The notes: generated by a model from the sequence alone, not told the origin. Positions 1 through 6,986 are shown, counted from the first letter of the stretch. The stretch: 9,998 nt of DNA from an uncultured Clostridia bacterium (GCA_947305675.1 CAMZED010000053.1:1-9998); one strand, 5' to 3'. Numbers and translations are program-made.

Positions 1-1649
1 ACGGCATTAGATTTCAAAAACAGCGCCGCGCCTCTATTATCCGCCGTGTTGCTGTTTTTCTCTTCAGAACTGCCGTATATCACTCCGCCGGTCATTGTGA
101 ACGTGTTGCTGTTATAAACTCCACCGCCGCTGCCTTCCGCGGCATTGCCGCTTACCACGCCGCCGGTCATTGTAAACGATCCGGTGTTATAAACGCCGCC
201 TCCGCTGCCGGTCGAGGTGTTGCCGCTTACCGTGCCGCCGCTGATAACAAGTGTTCCGGCGTTATATATCCCGCCGCCGCCGCCGTTTCCGGTCGAGGCG
301 TTGCCGCTTACCGCGCCGTCGGTCATTGTGAACGATCCGGTGTTATAAACGCCGCCGCCGCTGCCGGTCGAGGTGTTGCCGCTTACCGTGCCGCCGCTGA
401 TAACAAGCGTTCCGGTGTTATATATCCCGCCGCCGCTGCCGGCTTTCCCTCCCGACACAGAACTGCCGGACGCCAGCTCAAGCGTTCCGGCGTTATAAAT
501 ACATCTTACGATGCTCTTGTCTTTTTCATCCGTCATCTCGTCATAGGCATTGGCGATGACAGAAATATCTCTGAGAACCACGTTGGAATCCGCCGGAATC
601 TTCAAAAGGCTTTCCTTACAATAGCTGCCCGCGGGATTGTTGCATATCTTGCCGCCGGTCAACGTTACGTCGGCGAGCGTAAGCGATTGTTGCAGCCGGA
701 GCTCCGCCCCGCCGAGATCGACGGTATGCCCGCCGCCGTTCAGCGTGATCGATTTCGTCACTGTGAAACATTCGGAGAACGCTTTTTCCTTCGGCACGTT
801 TTGCAAAACGAATACAGTATCTACTGTGGAAGAATTCGCGAACGCTTTCTTTAGCGTTTCGTAATAATTTTCGCCGACCCTTGCGACGCACGAAGACGGT
901 TCGTCAGCCGGTTCATCGGCGGGTTCGCCGCCCGGTTCGTCAGCCGGTTCATCGGCGGGTTCGCCGCCCGGCTCGTCATCCGGTTCATCGGCGGGTTCGT
1001 TGCCCGATTCGCCGGGCTGTACGGCGGCAGATGTTTCGCCTATCCGTTCAAGCGCGTTCTCGGCGATCAAAGCAAACGCGTCGGGCGCAGGGAGGCTTTC
1101 GCGGATTCTGCCGATAACTTCCGCAACGTCAGAATCGCTTCCGGCAACCGAGGCGGAATGCATCGCGGAGATGATCTCATCAGAGGTGATCCCGGTTTCG
1201 GGAAGAAGCGCGCGTATTTCGTCGATCTTGGCGGGTTCGATCCCGGATCTTTTCAGTACCGTCCCGACCTGAGCGGAAGAAAAACGCCCTTCGCAGAGCT
1301 CGGCGCACATCTTTTCGGCGTTTTCTTTTGTGATCCCGCTGTTGGTGTAAGAACCGCCGAGAACGGCGTTCAGACCGGATTCCGTAAGTTTTTCGCCACC
1401 GGCGGCGTCGAGCGCGGCGACCAGCGCCGATTCGAGCTCGTCCCAGGTAAGCCGGCTTCCGTCGCCGGGTTTTTCAACGGCGTCAGCCGTGCGGCAGTTC
1501 CTTCGCGCCTGGAGATAAGCCGAATCCTCCGCCTTTTTTATCACACCGCCGAAAGCCGGTATGACCACCGCCGCCAGAACCGCGACGACCGCGATAACTA
1601 TTACAAGTTCGATCAAAGTAAACGCTTTGCGACGTCCCACGTTTTTCAT
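1..1649 (-). CDS. Prepilin-like protein with beta-helix repeat region (3' end beyond window)
   Basis: Read on the minus strand, the frame is open from ATG at 1649 to the left edge (549 codons, no stop). Residues 6-15 (RRKAFTLIEL) followed by a hydrophobic stretch to about residue 33 form a class III prepilin signal: cleavage is expected after Ala9, with Glu at mature position 5. Ala instead of the usual Gly at -1 is tolerated but less common. Residues 34-205 look mainly helical and are unrecognised. Residues about 210-251 are an acidic linker of PADE/PGGE repeats. A beta-helix start (VARVGENYYETLKKAF) follows, and from about residue 395 there are glycine-rich repeats of GGGVYNTGSFTMTGG type, as in Pmp-like and other right-handed beta-helix surface proteins. 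An AGGGG ribosome site (1657-1661) supports the start. I infer a surface-displayed minor pilin or pseudopilin carrying an adhesin-like domain. The signal is clear; the function is unknown. Confidence 0.85.
   Translation of the reverse strand, partial: MKNVGRRKAFTLIELVIVIAVVAVLAAVVIPAFGGVIKKAEDSAYLQARRNCRTADAVEKPGDGSRLTWDELESALVAALDAAGGEKLTESGLNAVLGGSYTNSGITKENAEKMCAELCEGRFSSAQVGTVLKRSGIEPAKIDEIRALLPETGITSDEIISAMHSASVAGSDSDVAEVIGRIRESLPAPDAFALIAENALERIGETSAAVQPGESGNEPADEPDDEPGGEPADEPADEPGGEPADEPADEPSSCVARVGENYYETLKKAFANSSTVDTVFVLQNVPKEKAFSECFTVTKSITLNGGGHTVDLGGAELRLQQSLTLADVTLTGGKICNNPAGSYCKESLLKIPADSNVVLRDISVIANAYDEMTDEKDKSIVRCIYNAGTLELASGSSVSGGKAGSGGGIYNTGTLVISGGTVSGNTSTGSGGGVYNTGSFTMTDGAVSGNASTGNGGGGGIYNAGTLVISGGTVSGNTSTGSGGGVYNTGSFTMTGGVVSGNAAEGSGGGVYNSNTFTMTGGVIYGSSEEKNSNTADNRGAALFLKSNA
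60..470 (-). repeat. In-frame tandem repeats coding beta-helix rungs
   Basis: The DNA coding the glycine-rich part of the prepilin-like protein is internally repetitive. The Thr-Met-Thr codon block recurs at 93, 168 and 324, and the block coding LVISGGTVSGN recurs at about 243 and 399. The spacings are 75 and 156 bases, that is units of 25-27 residues arranged as pairs of 52. Adjacent copies are nearly identical at the DNA level, which points to recent duplication and probable copy-number variation. The array may continue past the left edge. Confidence 0.85.
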
Positions 1650-1685
1650 AACAAAACCCCTGGAATGATTATTTTCAGAGCTTTT

Positions 1686-1866
1686 TCAAAAATCGTTGCA
1701 GATGTGCAGGAAGGCTTCGGCTGCTTTGGGATCGAAGTGAGTCCCGGATTCTTCGCGGATTATCCCGACCGCTTTTTCAAAACTGTTCAAACCGGGCAAT
1801 TTCTTCTTTTTTCGTATCGAGATGATCCGAATAATACTGTTTGCGCAGGGAGATATAAAGGTCGGT
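1686..1866 (-). pseudogene. Relic of the end of an HD-GYP domain protein, frameshifted
   Basis: Two minus-strand frames each carry part of the C-terminus of an HD-GYP phosphohydrolase domain. One frame, about 1866-1777, reads TDLYISLRKQYYSDHL and then stops; it resembles the family segment DxYDALxxxRxYxxxx. The other, from about 1799, reads SFEKAVGIIREESG, THFDPKAAEAFL and stops at 1686; it matches the closing family motif GTHFDPxxVEAFL closely. A single frameshift near 1800 would join them. Upstream of 1870 I find no metal-binding HD or GYP motif, so only the last 50-60 residues survive. It ends 36 bases before the start of the prepilin-like gene. HD-GYP proteins usually degrade cyclic di-GMP, but this copy cannot be functional as read. 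A sequencing error would explain the frameshift but not the missing N-terminal part. Confidence 0.6.
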
Positions 1867-1869
1867 TTT

Positions 1870-2056
1870 CCGATCCGCTGTTTATTTTTGCACCGACCGG
1901 ATCGCTCATACCGTCATCCGCAAGCAACGCAAAACCCGCTGCCCGTGTGTTTTTATGACAAGATGATTCATATTAACATAAAAATTATCGGAATAGAAGT
2001 TTTTTCGGGAAAATATACCTGTTTTTGATAAAATTCGACATTTTTTACAAAACAAT
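1870..2056. other. Intergenic stretch, nothing recognised
   Basis: This AT-richer stretch lies between the HD-GYP relic and the terminator of the hydrolase gene. I see no convincing gene and no clear promoter for the prepilin-like gene on the minus strand, although such a promoter must lie here or inside the relic unless transcription reads through from the hydrolase gene. Confidence 0.4.
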
Positions 2057-2078
2057 GTTTTGCCGTTCGGGGCAAAAC
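2044..2078 (-). terminator. Rho-independent terminator of the SGNH lipoprotein gene
   Basis: A perfect 8-bp inverted repeat, GTTTTGCC (2057-2064) and GGCAAAAC (2071-2078) with a 6-base loop, lies about 20 bases past the hydrolase stop codon. Read on the minus strand it is followed by a T-rich ATTGTTTTG. The U-tract is imperfect, so termination may be partial. Confidence 0.6.
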
Positions 2079-2096
2079 CGCCGCGATCCGGTTGTT

Positions 2097-3542
2097 TTAC
2101 CCTTCGGAAACCGAAAGTTCGCGCAAGACGACCGGTTTGTTCGCCGACCCGGCGGCATAAACTTTTATCCCGGTGATGATCAGCCTGCCGTCTTTTACAT
2201 TCTGCGCCGAGATCCCCAGTTTGGAAAGTTCGATCCTGCCTTTAAGATCCTGCCCCGGAGTTATATCGCCCACCTCGTTGTATTTTGCACCGATTTTGGA
2301 GTTGATCGAAACGTAAGTCCCCTCGGTATAAGCCGAAGGAGTGGATCCGTTGAAAAACAGGATTATGCTTGTGCTTACGCCGACGGTGGAAATATCGTAA
2401 TTAAGATATCCGTCGGAGAACGAAACCGATACCGGCTTTTCGGGCAGACTTTCGGCATAGGGCCAGAGCCCGTTAGTGTTCGAAATATTTATCGCACCGT
2501 CGCTTTTTTCAATGTTCATCAGCAAAGGGTCGACCGTGTACCACCCGTCCGGCTCGCCGGAATAAAGGCTTGCTCTGCCGCCTTGAACGGAAACGTCGGT
2601 CAGATCGCCGTATTCGCTGACTTTTTCGGCGTTGGGATCGCGGTCAAAGCGCGAGCCGAACCATTCGGCAAGCGTTTCGGCAAATATTTTGTTGCCCGCG
2701 TCGGCAAGATGTATCCCGTCGCGCAGGAGCCTGTTGTAAGGCACGCCATCGCAGGCGGCGAACATATCGATAAGGTAAGCCCCGGTTTCGGCGGCGACTT
2801 TGCGAGTCACGTCGTTATAGACCTCTTCCCACGCGAGCGGATCGCCGCCCACGCTTTCATACATCGCCTTGCTTTGCCCCTGCGCCGCCCAGAATTTGTC
2901 GGGGTCAAGCGGATTTGCCGTAAGGAGTATCGGCTCGGCGCCGCAATCGCGCACCATTTTTACAAGCTCGGTAAGGTTCTTTTCGAACTGTTCCGGAGTC
3001 ACGCGCGGTTTGCCCGCCGATTCCATTATAAGGTCGTTCATACCGAACAGAAGAGTTACGAAATCGGCGCCGTGCCCGGCGACGTAAGCCGGGAACCGGG
3101 TTATCCCCTGCGCGGAGGTAATGCCGCCCATCGCGCCGTTGAAAAAATACATGTTGAGTTCTTCCGCCGCCGTTCTTCCCCAAGAACCGAGCGCGGTTAT
3201 CGAATCGCCGAAAACGATCAGCTTTTTGCCGTCGATATATTCTTTCTTATCCGGGACAGAGACGGATTCTTCCTGCGAGACGGGTTCGTCATCCGGGACG
3301 GATTCTTCCTGCGAGACGGGTTCTTCCTGCGAGACGGGATCGCTGCTTTCGGACACCTCCGCACTTACTTCGCCGGGTTCGGGATCGCCGCCCGATTCCG
3401 CGCCGGCGCTTTCGTCCGGTTCAGACCGCGGATCGGGTACGCTTGCGGAGCCCTGCCCGCCGGAGCCGGATCCGCTCCCGCCGCAGGCAAAAAGCGACGT
3501 CATCGCCGCAAACGCCAAAACAAGGCATAATATCTTTTTCAT
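2097..3542 (-). CDS. SGNH/GDSL-family hydrolase lipoprotein
   Basis: A 481-residue exported lipoprotein. The signal peptide MKKILCLVLAFAAMTSLFAC ends in a lipobox with Cys20 as the acylated residue. Residues 21-100 are a Gly/Ser then Glu/Ser/Pro-rich spacer with repeated EPVSQEE. The SGNH domain covers about 106-298: FGDSI with nucleophile Ser114 (block I), NGAMGG 135-140 (block II), GMND 167-170 (block III) and DGIH with Asp275/His278 (block V), so the catalytic set is complete. The last 180 residues look like a beta-rich accessory domain that I do not recognise. Family members are esterases or acyltransferases, often deacetylating glycans; the substrate here is unknown. I chose ATG 3542 because AGAGG sits 6-8 bases upstream. 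An in-frame GTG three codons earlier (3551) overlaps that ribosome site and is unlikely. It is monocistronic, with its own promoter and terminator. Confidence 0.88.
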   Translation of the reverse strand: MKKILCLVLAFAAMTSLFACGGSGSGSGGQGSASVPDPRSEPDESAGAESGGDPEPGEVSAEVSESSDPVSQEEPVSQEESVPDDEPVSQEESVSVPDKKEYIDGKKLIVFGDSITALGSWGRTAAEELNMYFFNGAMGGITSAQGITRFPAYVAGHGADFVTLLFGMNDLIMESAGKPRVTPEQFEKNLTELVKMVRDCGAEPILLTANPLDPDKFWAAQGQSKAMYESVGGDPLAWEEVYNDVTRKVAAETGAYLIDMFAACDGVPYNRLLRDGIHLADAGNKIFAETLAEWFGSRFDRDPNAEKVSEYGDLTDVSVQGGRASLYSGEPDGWYTVDPLLMNIEKSDGAINISNTNGLWPYAESLPEKPVSVSFSDGYLNYDISTVGVSTSIILFFNGSTPSAYTEGTYVSINSKIGAKYNEVGDITPGQDLKGRIELSKLGISAQNVKDGRLIITGIKVYAAGSANKPVVLRELSVSEG

Positions 3543-3571
3543 TATTCGCACCTCTTGTCGACAGATGCTTA

Positions 3572-3600
3572 ATTATACAGTTCTTTCTCCGGTTTGTCAA
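3572..3600 (-). promoter_or_regulatory. Consensus sigma-A promoter of the hydrolase gene
   Basis: On the minus strand, TTGACA (3600-3595), a 17-base spacer and TATAAT (3577-3572) give a perfect vegetative promoter about 30 bases upstream of ATG 3542. Its -35 box lies in what appears to be the terminal repeat of an IS remnant. Confidence 0.9.
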
Positions 3601-3908
3601 TGATGTGTACACAATGAGGTTAAAAAACTTCGCAGGTGGAGAGATAAGCGTCAATTGCGTCTCCGGGAGATCTCCAACCGATCGGACGAAGGGAAAAGCG
3701 GTCGTATTTTTTTCTGCTTTTGTGACGCCGTATTTCTCCGAATATTTCAAAAGGGATTGACGAAACAGCACATCTTGTGACATCTTATCCATGACGAACA
3801 GTTGATCTTTCCTGTCAGTTTTGTTTTGAGCAACTTAACTATACCACAGGTTCTTCTATTCGTCACTTCTTTTTTTCACTCAATGTAGCACATCTATTGT
3901 AATCCTAC
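3591..3908 (-). mobile_element. Internally deleted insertion sequence remnant
   Basis: The two ends carry related inverted sequences. On the minus strand from 3908 it reads TGTAGGATTA, then CAATAGATGTGCTACA (3899-3884). On the plus strand from 3591 it reads GGTTTGT, then CAATGATGTGTACA (3598-3611). The second block differs from the first by two single-base gaps. Just inside the 3908 end is an extended -10 (TGGTATAGT, minus strand), then the start of a transposase. At about 320 bp the element is far shorter than a complete IS, so the middle is missing, as in a MITE-like derivative. The end near 3591 lacks the outermost TGTA, so its exact boundary is uncertain. No target-site duplication could be assigned. 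Confidence 0.5.
3706..3792 (-). pseudogene. N-terminal fragment of a DDE-type transposase
   Basis: From ATG 3792 the minus strand codes about 29 residues, including FRQSLLKYSEKYGVTKA. This resembles the first helix-turn-helix segment (KYSEKYGVTKAA) of DDE/rve transposases common in Clostridia, usually annotated as IS481- or IS3-like. After KAEKN the similarity stops: the expected RQYIYRW-type recognition helix is absent. The frame then runs on without meaning into the hydrolase promoter region. No DDE catalytic domain is present. The family call rests on memory of the motif, not on a search. Confidence 0.5.
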
Positions 3909-3939
3909 ACGCGGCGCCGGTTTTTGCCTAAATATGCTA

Positions 3940-3968
3940 TTGAAAAAGCGGAAAAAATATGTTAAAAT
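3940..3968 (+). promoter_or_regulatory. Sigma-A promoter of the hom operon
   Basis: TTGAAA (3940-3945), a 17-base spacer and TAAAAT (3963-3968) precede the hom start by 46 bases. It lies just outside the IS remnant, so this promoter appears independent of that element. I see no T-box or riboswitch structure in the short leader. Confidence 0.85.
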
Positions 3969-4014
3969 CAAAAAAATTACAATCTTAATCTCAACGGCTT
4001 GGGGGTTTTGCGTT

Positions 4015-5061
4015 ATGACAGATATTGCGATCCTGGGGTTCGGCGTTGTCGGCAGCGGGATATATACCGTGCTTTCGAAATGCAGGAACGCGCCTTTGAA
4101 CGGCGTGAACATAAAACACATACTCGATCTCAGATCGTTTCCGGCGCACCCTCTCGCCTCGAAGGTGACGAAGGATTTCGATATGATCATCGCCGACGAA
4201 AGCGTAAGCGTCGTTGTCGAAACGATGGGCGGAGTCGATCCGGCTTACCGTTTCAGCCTTGCCGCGCTCAACGCCGGGAAGAGCGTCGTCACCTCGAACA
4301 AAGCGGTGGTGGACAAGCACGGCGCCGAACTTGAGCAGGCGGCGATCGACAACGGAGTCTGCTATTTATACGAAGCAAGCGTCGGCGGCGGCATCCCAAT
4401 AATCGCGCCCCTGCGCGAATGTTTCACCGCTGACAAAATAATCCGCATCGCCGGGATACTTAACGGCACCACCAACCACATTCTTACAAATATGCGCGCC
4501 GAGGGGAAAACGCTTAAATCCGCGCTCGACACCGCGCGTGCGCTCGGATATGCCGAGGCGGATCCGCGTTCCGACCTCGCCGGGTTCGACACCGCGCGCA
4601 AGATAGCGATCCTTGCCGGGCTTGCGTTCGACCGCTATATTCCTTTTGAATCGATCCCGGTCATCGAGGGAATCGAAGACGTCACGCTTGAGGACATCCG
4701 CCTTGCCGAAGAACTCGGCTGCGTGATAAAACTGCTTGCGGTCGCCGAAAAAGTCGGCGATCACGTTGAGATCTGCGTCGCTCCGTTCCTTGTCGGCACC
4801 CACAGCATTTTCCACGCCGTGAACGACGTTCAGAACGCCATAAGCGTAACCGGAAGCGTAACCGGCGAGGTGGTGTTTTACGGTCAGGGCGCGGGGAGCC
4901 TTCCCACAGCCGCCGCCGTCTGCGGCGACATTGCGCGCATCATAAGCGGCGCCTCCGCGCTCCCGCTCCGCCGCGAATGCGAACCCGGGTTCGTGCTTCC
5001 CTACGGCGGCGACTACAAGCGCGTTACGCTTGCAAACGGAAAGATCTACCGGGTGTTCTGA
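4015..5061 (+). CDS. hom: Homoserine dehydrogenase, ACT-less
   Basis: Catalyses NAD(P)H-dependent reduction of aspartate semialdehyde to homoserine, the branch point to threonine and methionine, in the cytoplasm. The protein has 348 residues. The Rossmann glycine motif is GFGVVGSG (8-15). The nucleotide/substrate segment is VVTSNKAVVDKHG (91-103). The catalytic domain shows GILNGTTNHIL (147-157), EADP (181-184) and FDTARK with Asp192 and Lys196, which match the conserved active-site Asp and Lys of the family. Most bacterial enzymes have about 400-440 residues with a C-terminal ACT domain; here the chain ends about 20 residues after the catalytic core, so threonine feedback through ACT is not expected. 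ATG 4015 is preferred over the upstream in-frame ATG 3934: it follows the promoter, has GGGGG about 9 bases upstream and begins exactly at the Rossmann strand. Confidence 0.93.
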   Translation: MTDIAILGFGVVGSGIYTVLSKCRNAPLNGVNIKHILDLRSFPAHPLASKVTKDFDMIIADESVSVVVETMGGVDPAYRFSLAALNAGKSVVTSNKAVVDKHGAELEQAAIDNGVCYLYEASVGGGIPIIAPLRECFTADKIIRIAGILNGTTNHILTNMRAEGKTLKSALDTARALGYAEADPRSDLAGFDTARKIAILAGLAFDRYIPFESIPVIEGIEDVTLEDIRLAEELGCVIKLLAVAEKVGDHVEICVAPFLVGTHSIFHAVNDVQNAISVTGSVTGEVVFYGQGAGSLPTAAAVCGDIARIISGASALPLRRECEPGFVLPYGGDYKRVTLANGKIYRVF

Positions 5062-5062
5062 T

Positions 5063-5287
5063 ATGGAACCGGTCCGCATTGTGCTGCTCGTTATTGCTTT
5101 GGCGGCGCTCGGCGCTTCGCTTTTTATCAACAAAAAGTTAAAAACGCTTATGAAGTCCGAACCCCCGTCCGAAGGAAAAGATCGCGCCTCGGGCGACAGC
5201 CCCGCTTTGAACCGGCTGCGCGTCTTTGCGGCGCTGGCTTTGACCGCGGCGGCAGTAATCGCCGCCGTCGCGTTTGTTATAAAATAG
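5063..5287 (+). CDS. Small two-helix membrane protein, unknown function
   Basis: A 74-residue protein starting one base after the hom stop codon (TGATATG), so it is almost certainly co-transcribed and probably translationally coupled; no good ribosome site of its own is visible. It has two hydrophobic segments, residues about 5-22 (RIVLLVIALAALGASLFI) and about 53-73 (Ala/Val-rich), joined by a charged loop of about 30 residues. I do not recognise the family. An upstream in-frame ATG at 5030 lies inside hom and is less likely. Its tight coupling to hom suggests no specific function. Confidence 0.65.
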   Translation: MEPVRIVLLVIALAALGASLFINKKLKTLMKSEPPSEGKDRASGDSPALNRLRVFAALALTAAAVIAAVAFVIK

Positions 5288-5362
5288 GCAAACAAAAACC
5301 GGCCGGAAATAATTCCGCACGATCTCTTTAGCTCGGTTCATTAAAGCCCCGTAAACAAACCG

Positions 5363-5407
5363 CGAGGGACACTTGCTCTATCGCAAGTGTCCCTCGTTCG
5401 GTTTTTT
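5363..5407. terminator. Strong intrinsic terminator between convergent genes
   Basis: A perfect 14-bp inverted repeat (CGAGGGACACTTGC at 5363-5376, complement at 5383-5396) with a 6-base loop is followed on the plus strand by TTCGGTTTTTT, ending the hom operon. On the minus strand the same stem is followed by CGGTTTGTTTA, so it probably also ends the surface-protein gene. Confidence 0.9.
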
Positions 5408-5435
5408 ATTTACGCGTTATTTATTGCTGTATCCG

Positions 5436-6797
5436 TCAGTTGGATTTTTTCTTTTTGATAATAAAGAATACCACGCAGGCGGCAACAACGACCACTCCGG
5501 CGATTATGCCGATGATCGCGCCGACGGGGAACGAGCCGCTTTCGGGCGCTTTATCTTCCGAAACGGGTTCGGGCGCGGCTTCGGATTCGGGCTCGGCTTC
5601 GGATTCGGGTTCCTGTTCGGATACGGGTTCGGGCTCGGATTCGGGTTCCTGTTCGGATACGGGTTCGGGCTCGGATCCGGTGACGGGTTCGGATTCACCG
5701 TAAACGAGCAGCGCCTTGGTGATCAGTTTCGCGCCGAGGTCATATTCGATCTCGAAAATGTCGCCGGGCTTGACTTCCATCGCTTTGTTTCTCGCCTCAG
5801 CGTTGTCGTCCTCGCCGTCGGAATGTACCGCAAGAAGGATCTCGTCTTCGCCGATGGTGCCTTGATAGTTGCCTTCGCCGCTGCCGTTGGCGCATTCCAC
5901 CACGGAATAGCGGTTGCCTTCAGTCTGTTTAAGAAGTATGTTCACGGTCCATTTGGTGTTGCTCTTCTCGAGATCGTAACCCGGGAGGAAGGCGCGAACG
6001 CTGCCGCCGGTGATCGGTTCGTTTACAAGCGCGCTGGACGCGGTGGCGATGAAGTTATAGCCTTCGTCGGTCTCGGCAGGGACGGGAGCGGTAGGTTCGT
6101 CGGAGGTTTCGGGTTCCTTGGATTCTTCGATGACGGTCTTTTCGGGGCGGGTCTCGCCGAGCCCTGCGATATCGGCGCTGGAATAAACGCCGAATTTGTA
6201 GATGTACATCTTCATGCCGACTTTGCCGTCGAGCTGATAGTTGACCGAGGTGAAGCGGTGCATATGATCGTCAAAGATCCTTTCGGTATTACCGTCGAGA
6301 TATTTGGTGTGATCCCACACGACGTAGCCGGAAACCATGCTGCTTGCAGGATCTTTTTTGGCGGTGTACTTGGCGTTGTCGGGGTTTATCATCGATATCA
6401 GCCAGAGGTCGGCAACCTTGCCCTCGGCTTCTTTATCTTTGCGGGTGTAGTGAGCCTGAGTCACTTCGTTGAAAATGACGCCGTCGGCGGAAGCGTAATC
6501 GGCAATGACGTAGACGGGCTGGGTGAAATCGATCTCTTCACCGTAAAGGATCATTCCTTCGGTGGCGAACGTGAGAGTGATGTCGGCGTGCTTTTTGGTA
6601 AGAGTTACCACAACGGTGCCGTCTTTGAGATAATCGAGTTCACATCCCGTGACCGAGATCACGTCTTTGGGGAGCGATTTCGAGGGACGGAGGTCAAGGA
6701 TGAGGTTATCGTCCTCGGCTGTTGCGGTAACCGCGAAGGATACAGCCAGCGAAACGAGCATTATCGCAACGATGGCAAGCGCAAGGATCTTTTTCAT
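5436..6797 (-). CDS. Exported, membrane-anchored surface protein with acidic repeat stalk
   Basis: A 453-residue protein. The signal peptide is MKKILALAIVAIMLVSLAVS and onwards, with cleavage expected after ATA (residue 27). The ectodomain of about 330 residues seems to have two beta-rich parts, about 28-220 and 245-365, separated by a Glu/Pro/Thr linker; I recognise no family. Residues about 366-417 are a stalk of EPEPVSEQEPES-type repeats. A transmembrane segment (about 422-447, GAIIGIIAGVVVVAACVVFF) and the tail KKKKSN complete it. There is no LPXTG sortase motif, so anchoring is by the membrane helix. ATG 6797 has AAAGGA upstream and opens the signal peptide; an in-frame ATG 19 codons earlier (6854) lies in the promoter and is rejected. 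Possible roles are ligand binding or a structural envelope component. The localisation call is firm, the function is not known. Confidence 0.85.
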   Translation of the reverse strand: MKKILALAIVAIMLVSLAVSFAVTATAEDDNLILDLRPSKSLPKDVISVTGCELDYLKDGTVVVTLTKKHADITLTFATEGMILYGEEIDFTQPVYVIADYASADGVIFNEVTQAHYTRKDKEAEGKVADLWLISMINPDNAKYTAKKDPASSMVSGYVVWDHTKYLDGNTERIFDDHMHRFTSVNYQLDGKVGMKMYIYKFGVYSSADIAGLGETRPEKTVIEESKEPETSDEPTAPVPAETDEGYNFIATASSALVNEPITGGSVRAFLPGYDLEKSNTKWTVNILLKQTEGNRYSVVECANGSGEGNYQGTIGEDEILLAVHSDGEDDNAEARNKAMEVKPGDIFEIEYDLGAKLITKALLVYGESEPVTGSEPEPVSEQEPESEPEPVSEQEPESEAEPESEAAPEPVSEDKAPESGSFPVGAIIGIIAGVVVVAACVVFFIIKKKKSN

Positions 6798-6820
6798 GGC
6801 TTTTTTCCTTTCATTGTAAA

Positions 6821-6839
6821 CGCGGCAAAAAACGCCGCA
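6821..6839 (-). promoter_or_regulatory. 5' UTR hairpin of the surface-protein mRNA
   Basis: The arms GCGGC and GCCGC (6838-6834 and 6826-6822 read on the minus strand) with a 7-base GTTTTTT loop lie within a few bases of the expected transcript start (about 6846). A stem this close to the 5' end would protect the mRNA from 5' decay. It could also attenuate transcription, but the T-run is in the loop, not after the stem, so attenuation is unlikely. Confidence 0.4.
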
Positions 6840-6852
6840 TATTGTTTTGATC

Positions 6853-6881
6853 ATTTTAACTTATAATAAACATTTTGTCAA
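6853..6881 (-). promoter_or_regulatory. Sigma-A promoter of the surface-protein gene
   Basis: On the minus strand, TTGACA (6881-6876), 17 bases and TAAAAT (6858-6853) lie about 56 bases upstream of ATG 6797. It is back to back with the glycosyltransferase promoter, with only 24 bases between the two -35 boxes. Confidence 0.9.
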
Positions 6882-6905
6882 TAGAAAAAGTTTTATTTGT
6901 GCATC

Positions 6906-6934
6906 TTGACTAAATTGCGGCGCGATGATATAAT
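6906..6934 (+). promoter_or_regulatory. Sigma-A promoter of the glycosyltransferase gene
   Basis: TTGACT (6906-6911), a 17-base spacer and TATAAT (6929-6934). Transcription is expected to begin near 6941, only about 42 bases before the gene start at 6983. Confidence 0.9.
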
Positions 6935-6944
6935 CATCCGCGAA

Positions 6945-6986
6945 ATGAAAGACGACCCATATAAACGAAAGAAGCTCTGCGAATGA
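6945..6986 (+). CDS. Possible 13-codon leader ORF overlapping the glycosyltransferase start
   Basis: ATG 6945 opens MKDDPYKRKKLCE and stops at TGA 6984-6986, overlapping the next start as ATGA. The ATG lies about 4 bases from the predicted transcript start, so it would be translated as a nearly leaderless message. The downstream gene has only a weak purine-rich site (AAAGAAG), so reinitiation from this leader could drive it. So short a frame can easily arise by chance. Confidence 0.25.
   Translation: MKDDPYKRKKLCE

Noticed and set aside
1158..1958. Plus-strand open frame of 266 codons
   Set aside because: Antisense to the prepilin-like gene and the HD-GYP relic; no ribosome site and no recognisable motif.
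2025..3530. Plus-strand open frame of 501 codons
   Set aside because: It is antisense to the SGNH lipoprotein gene, which has a signal peptide, catalytic motifs, promoter and ribosome site; the plus frame has none of these and is a by-product of high GC codon use.
5373..6866. Plus-strand open frame of 497 codons rich in Phe and Gly
   Set aside because: Antisense shadow of the surface-protein gene; its FGFGLGFG repeats are just the opposite strand of the EPES stalk codons.
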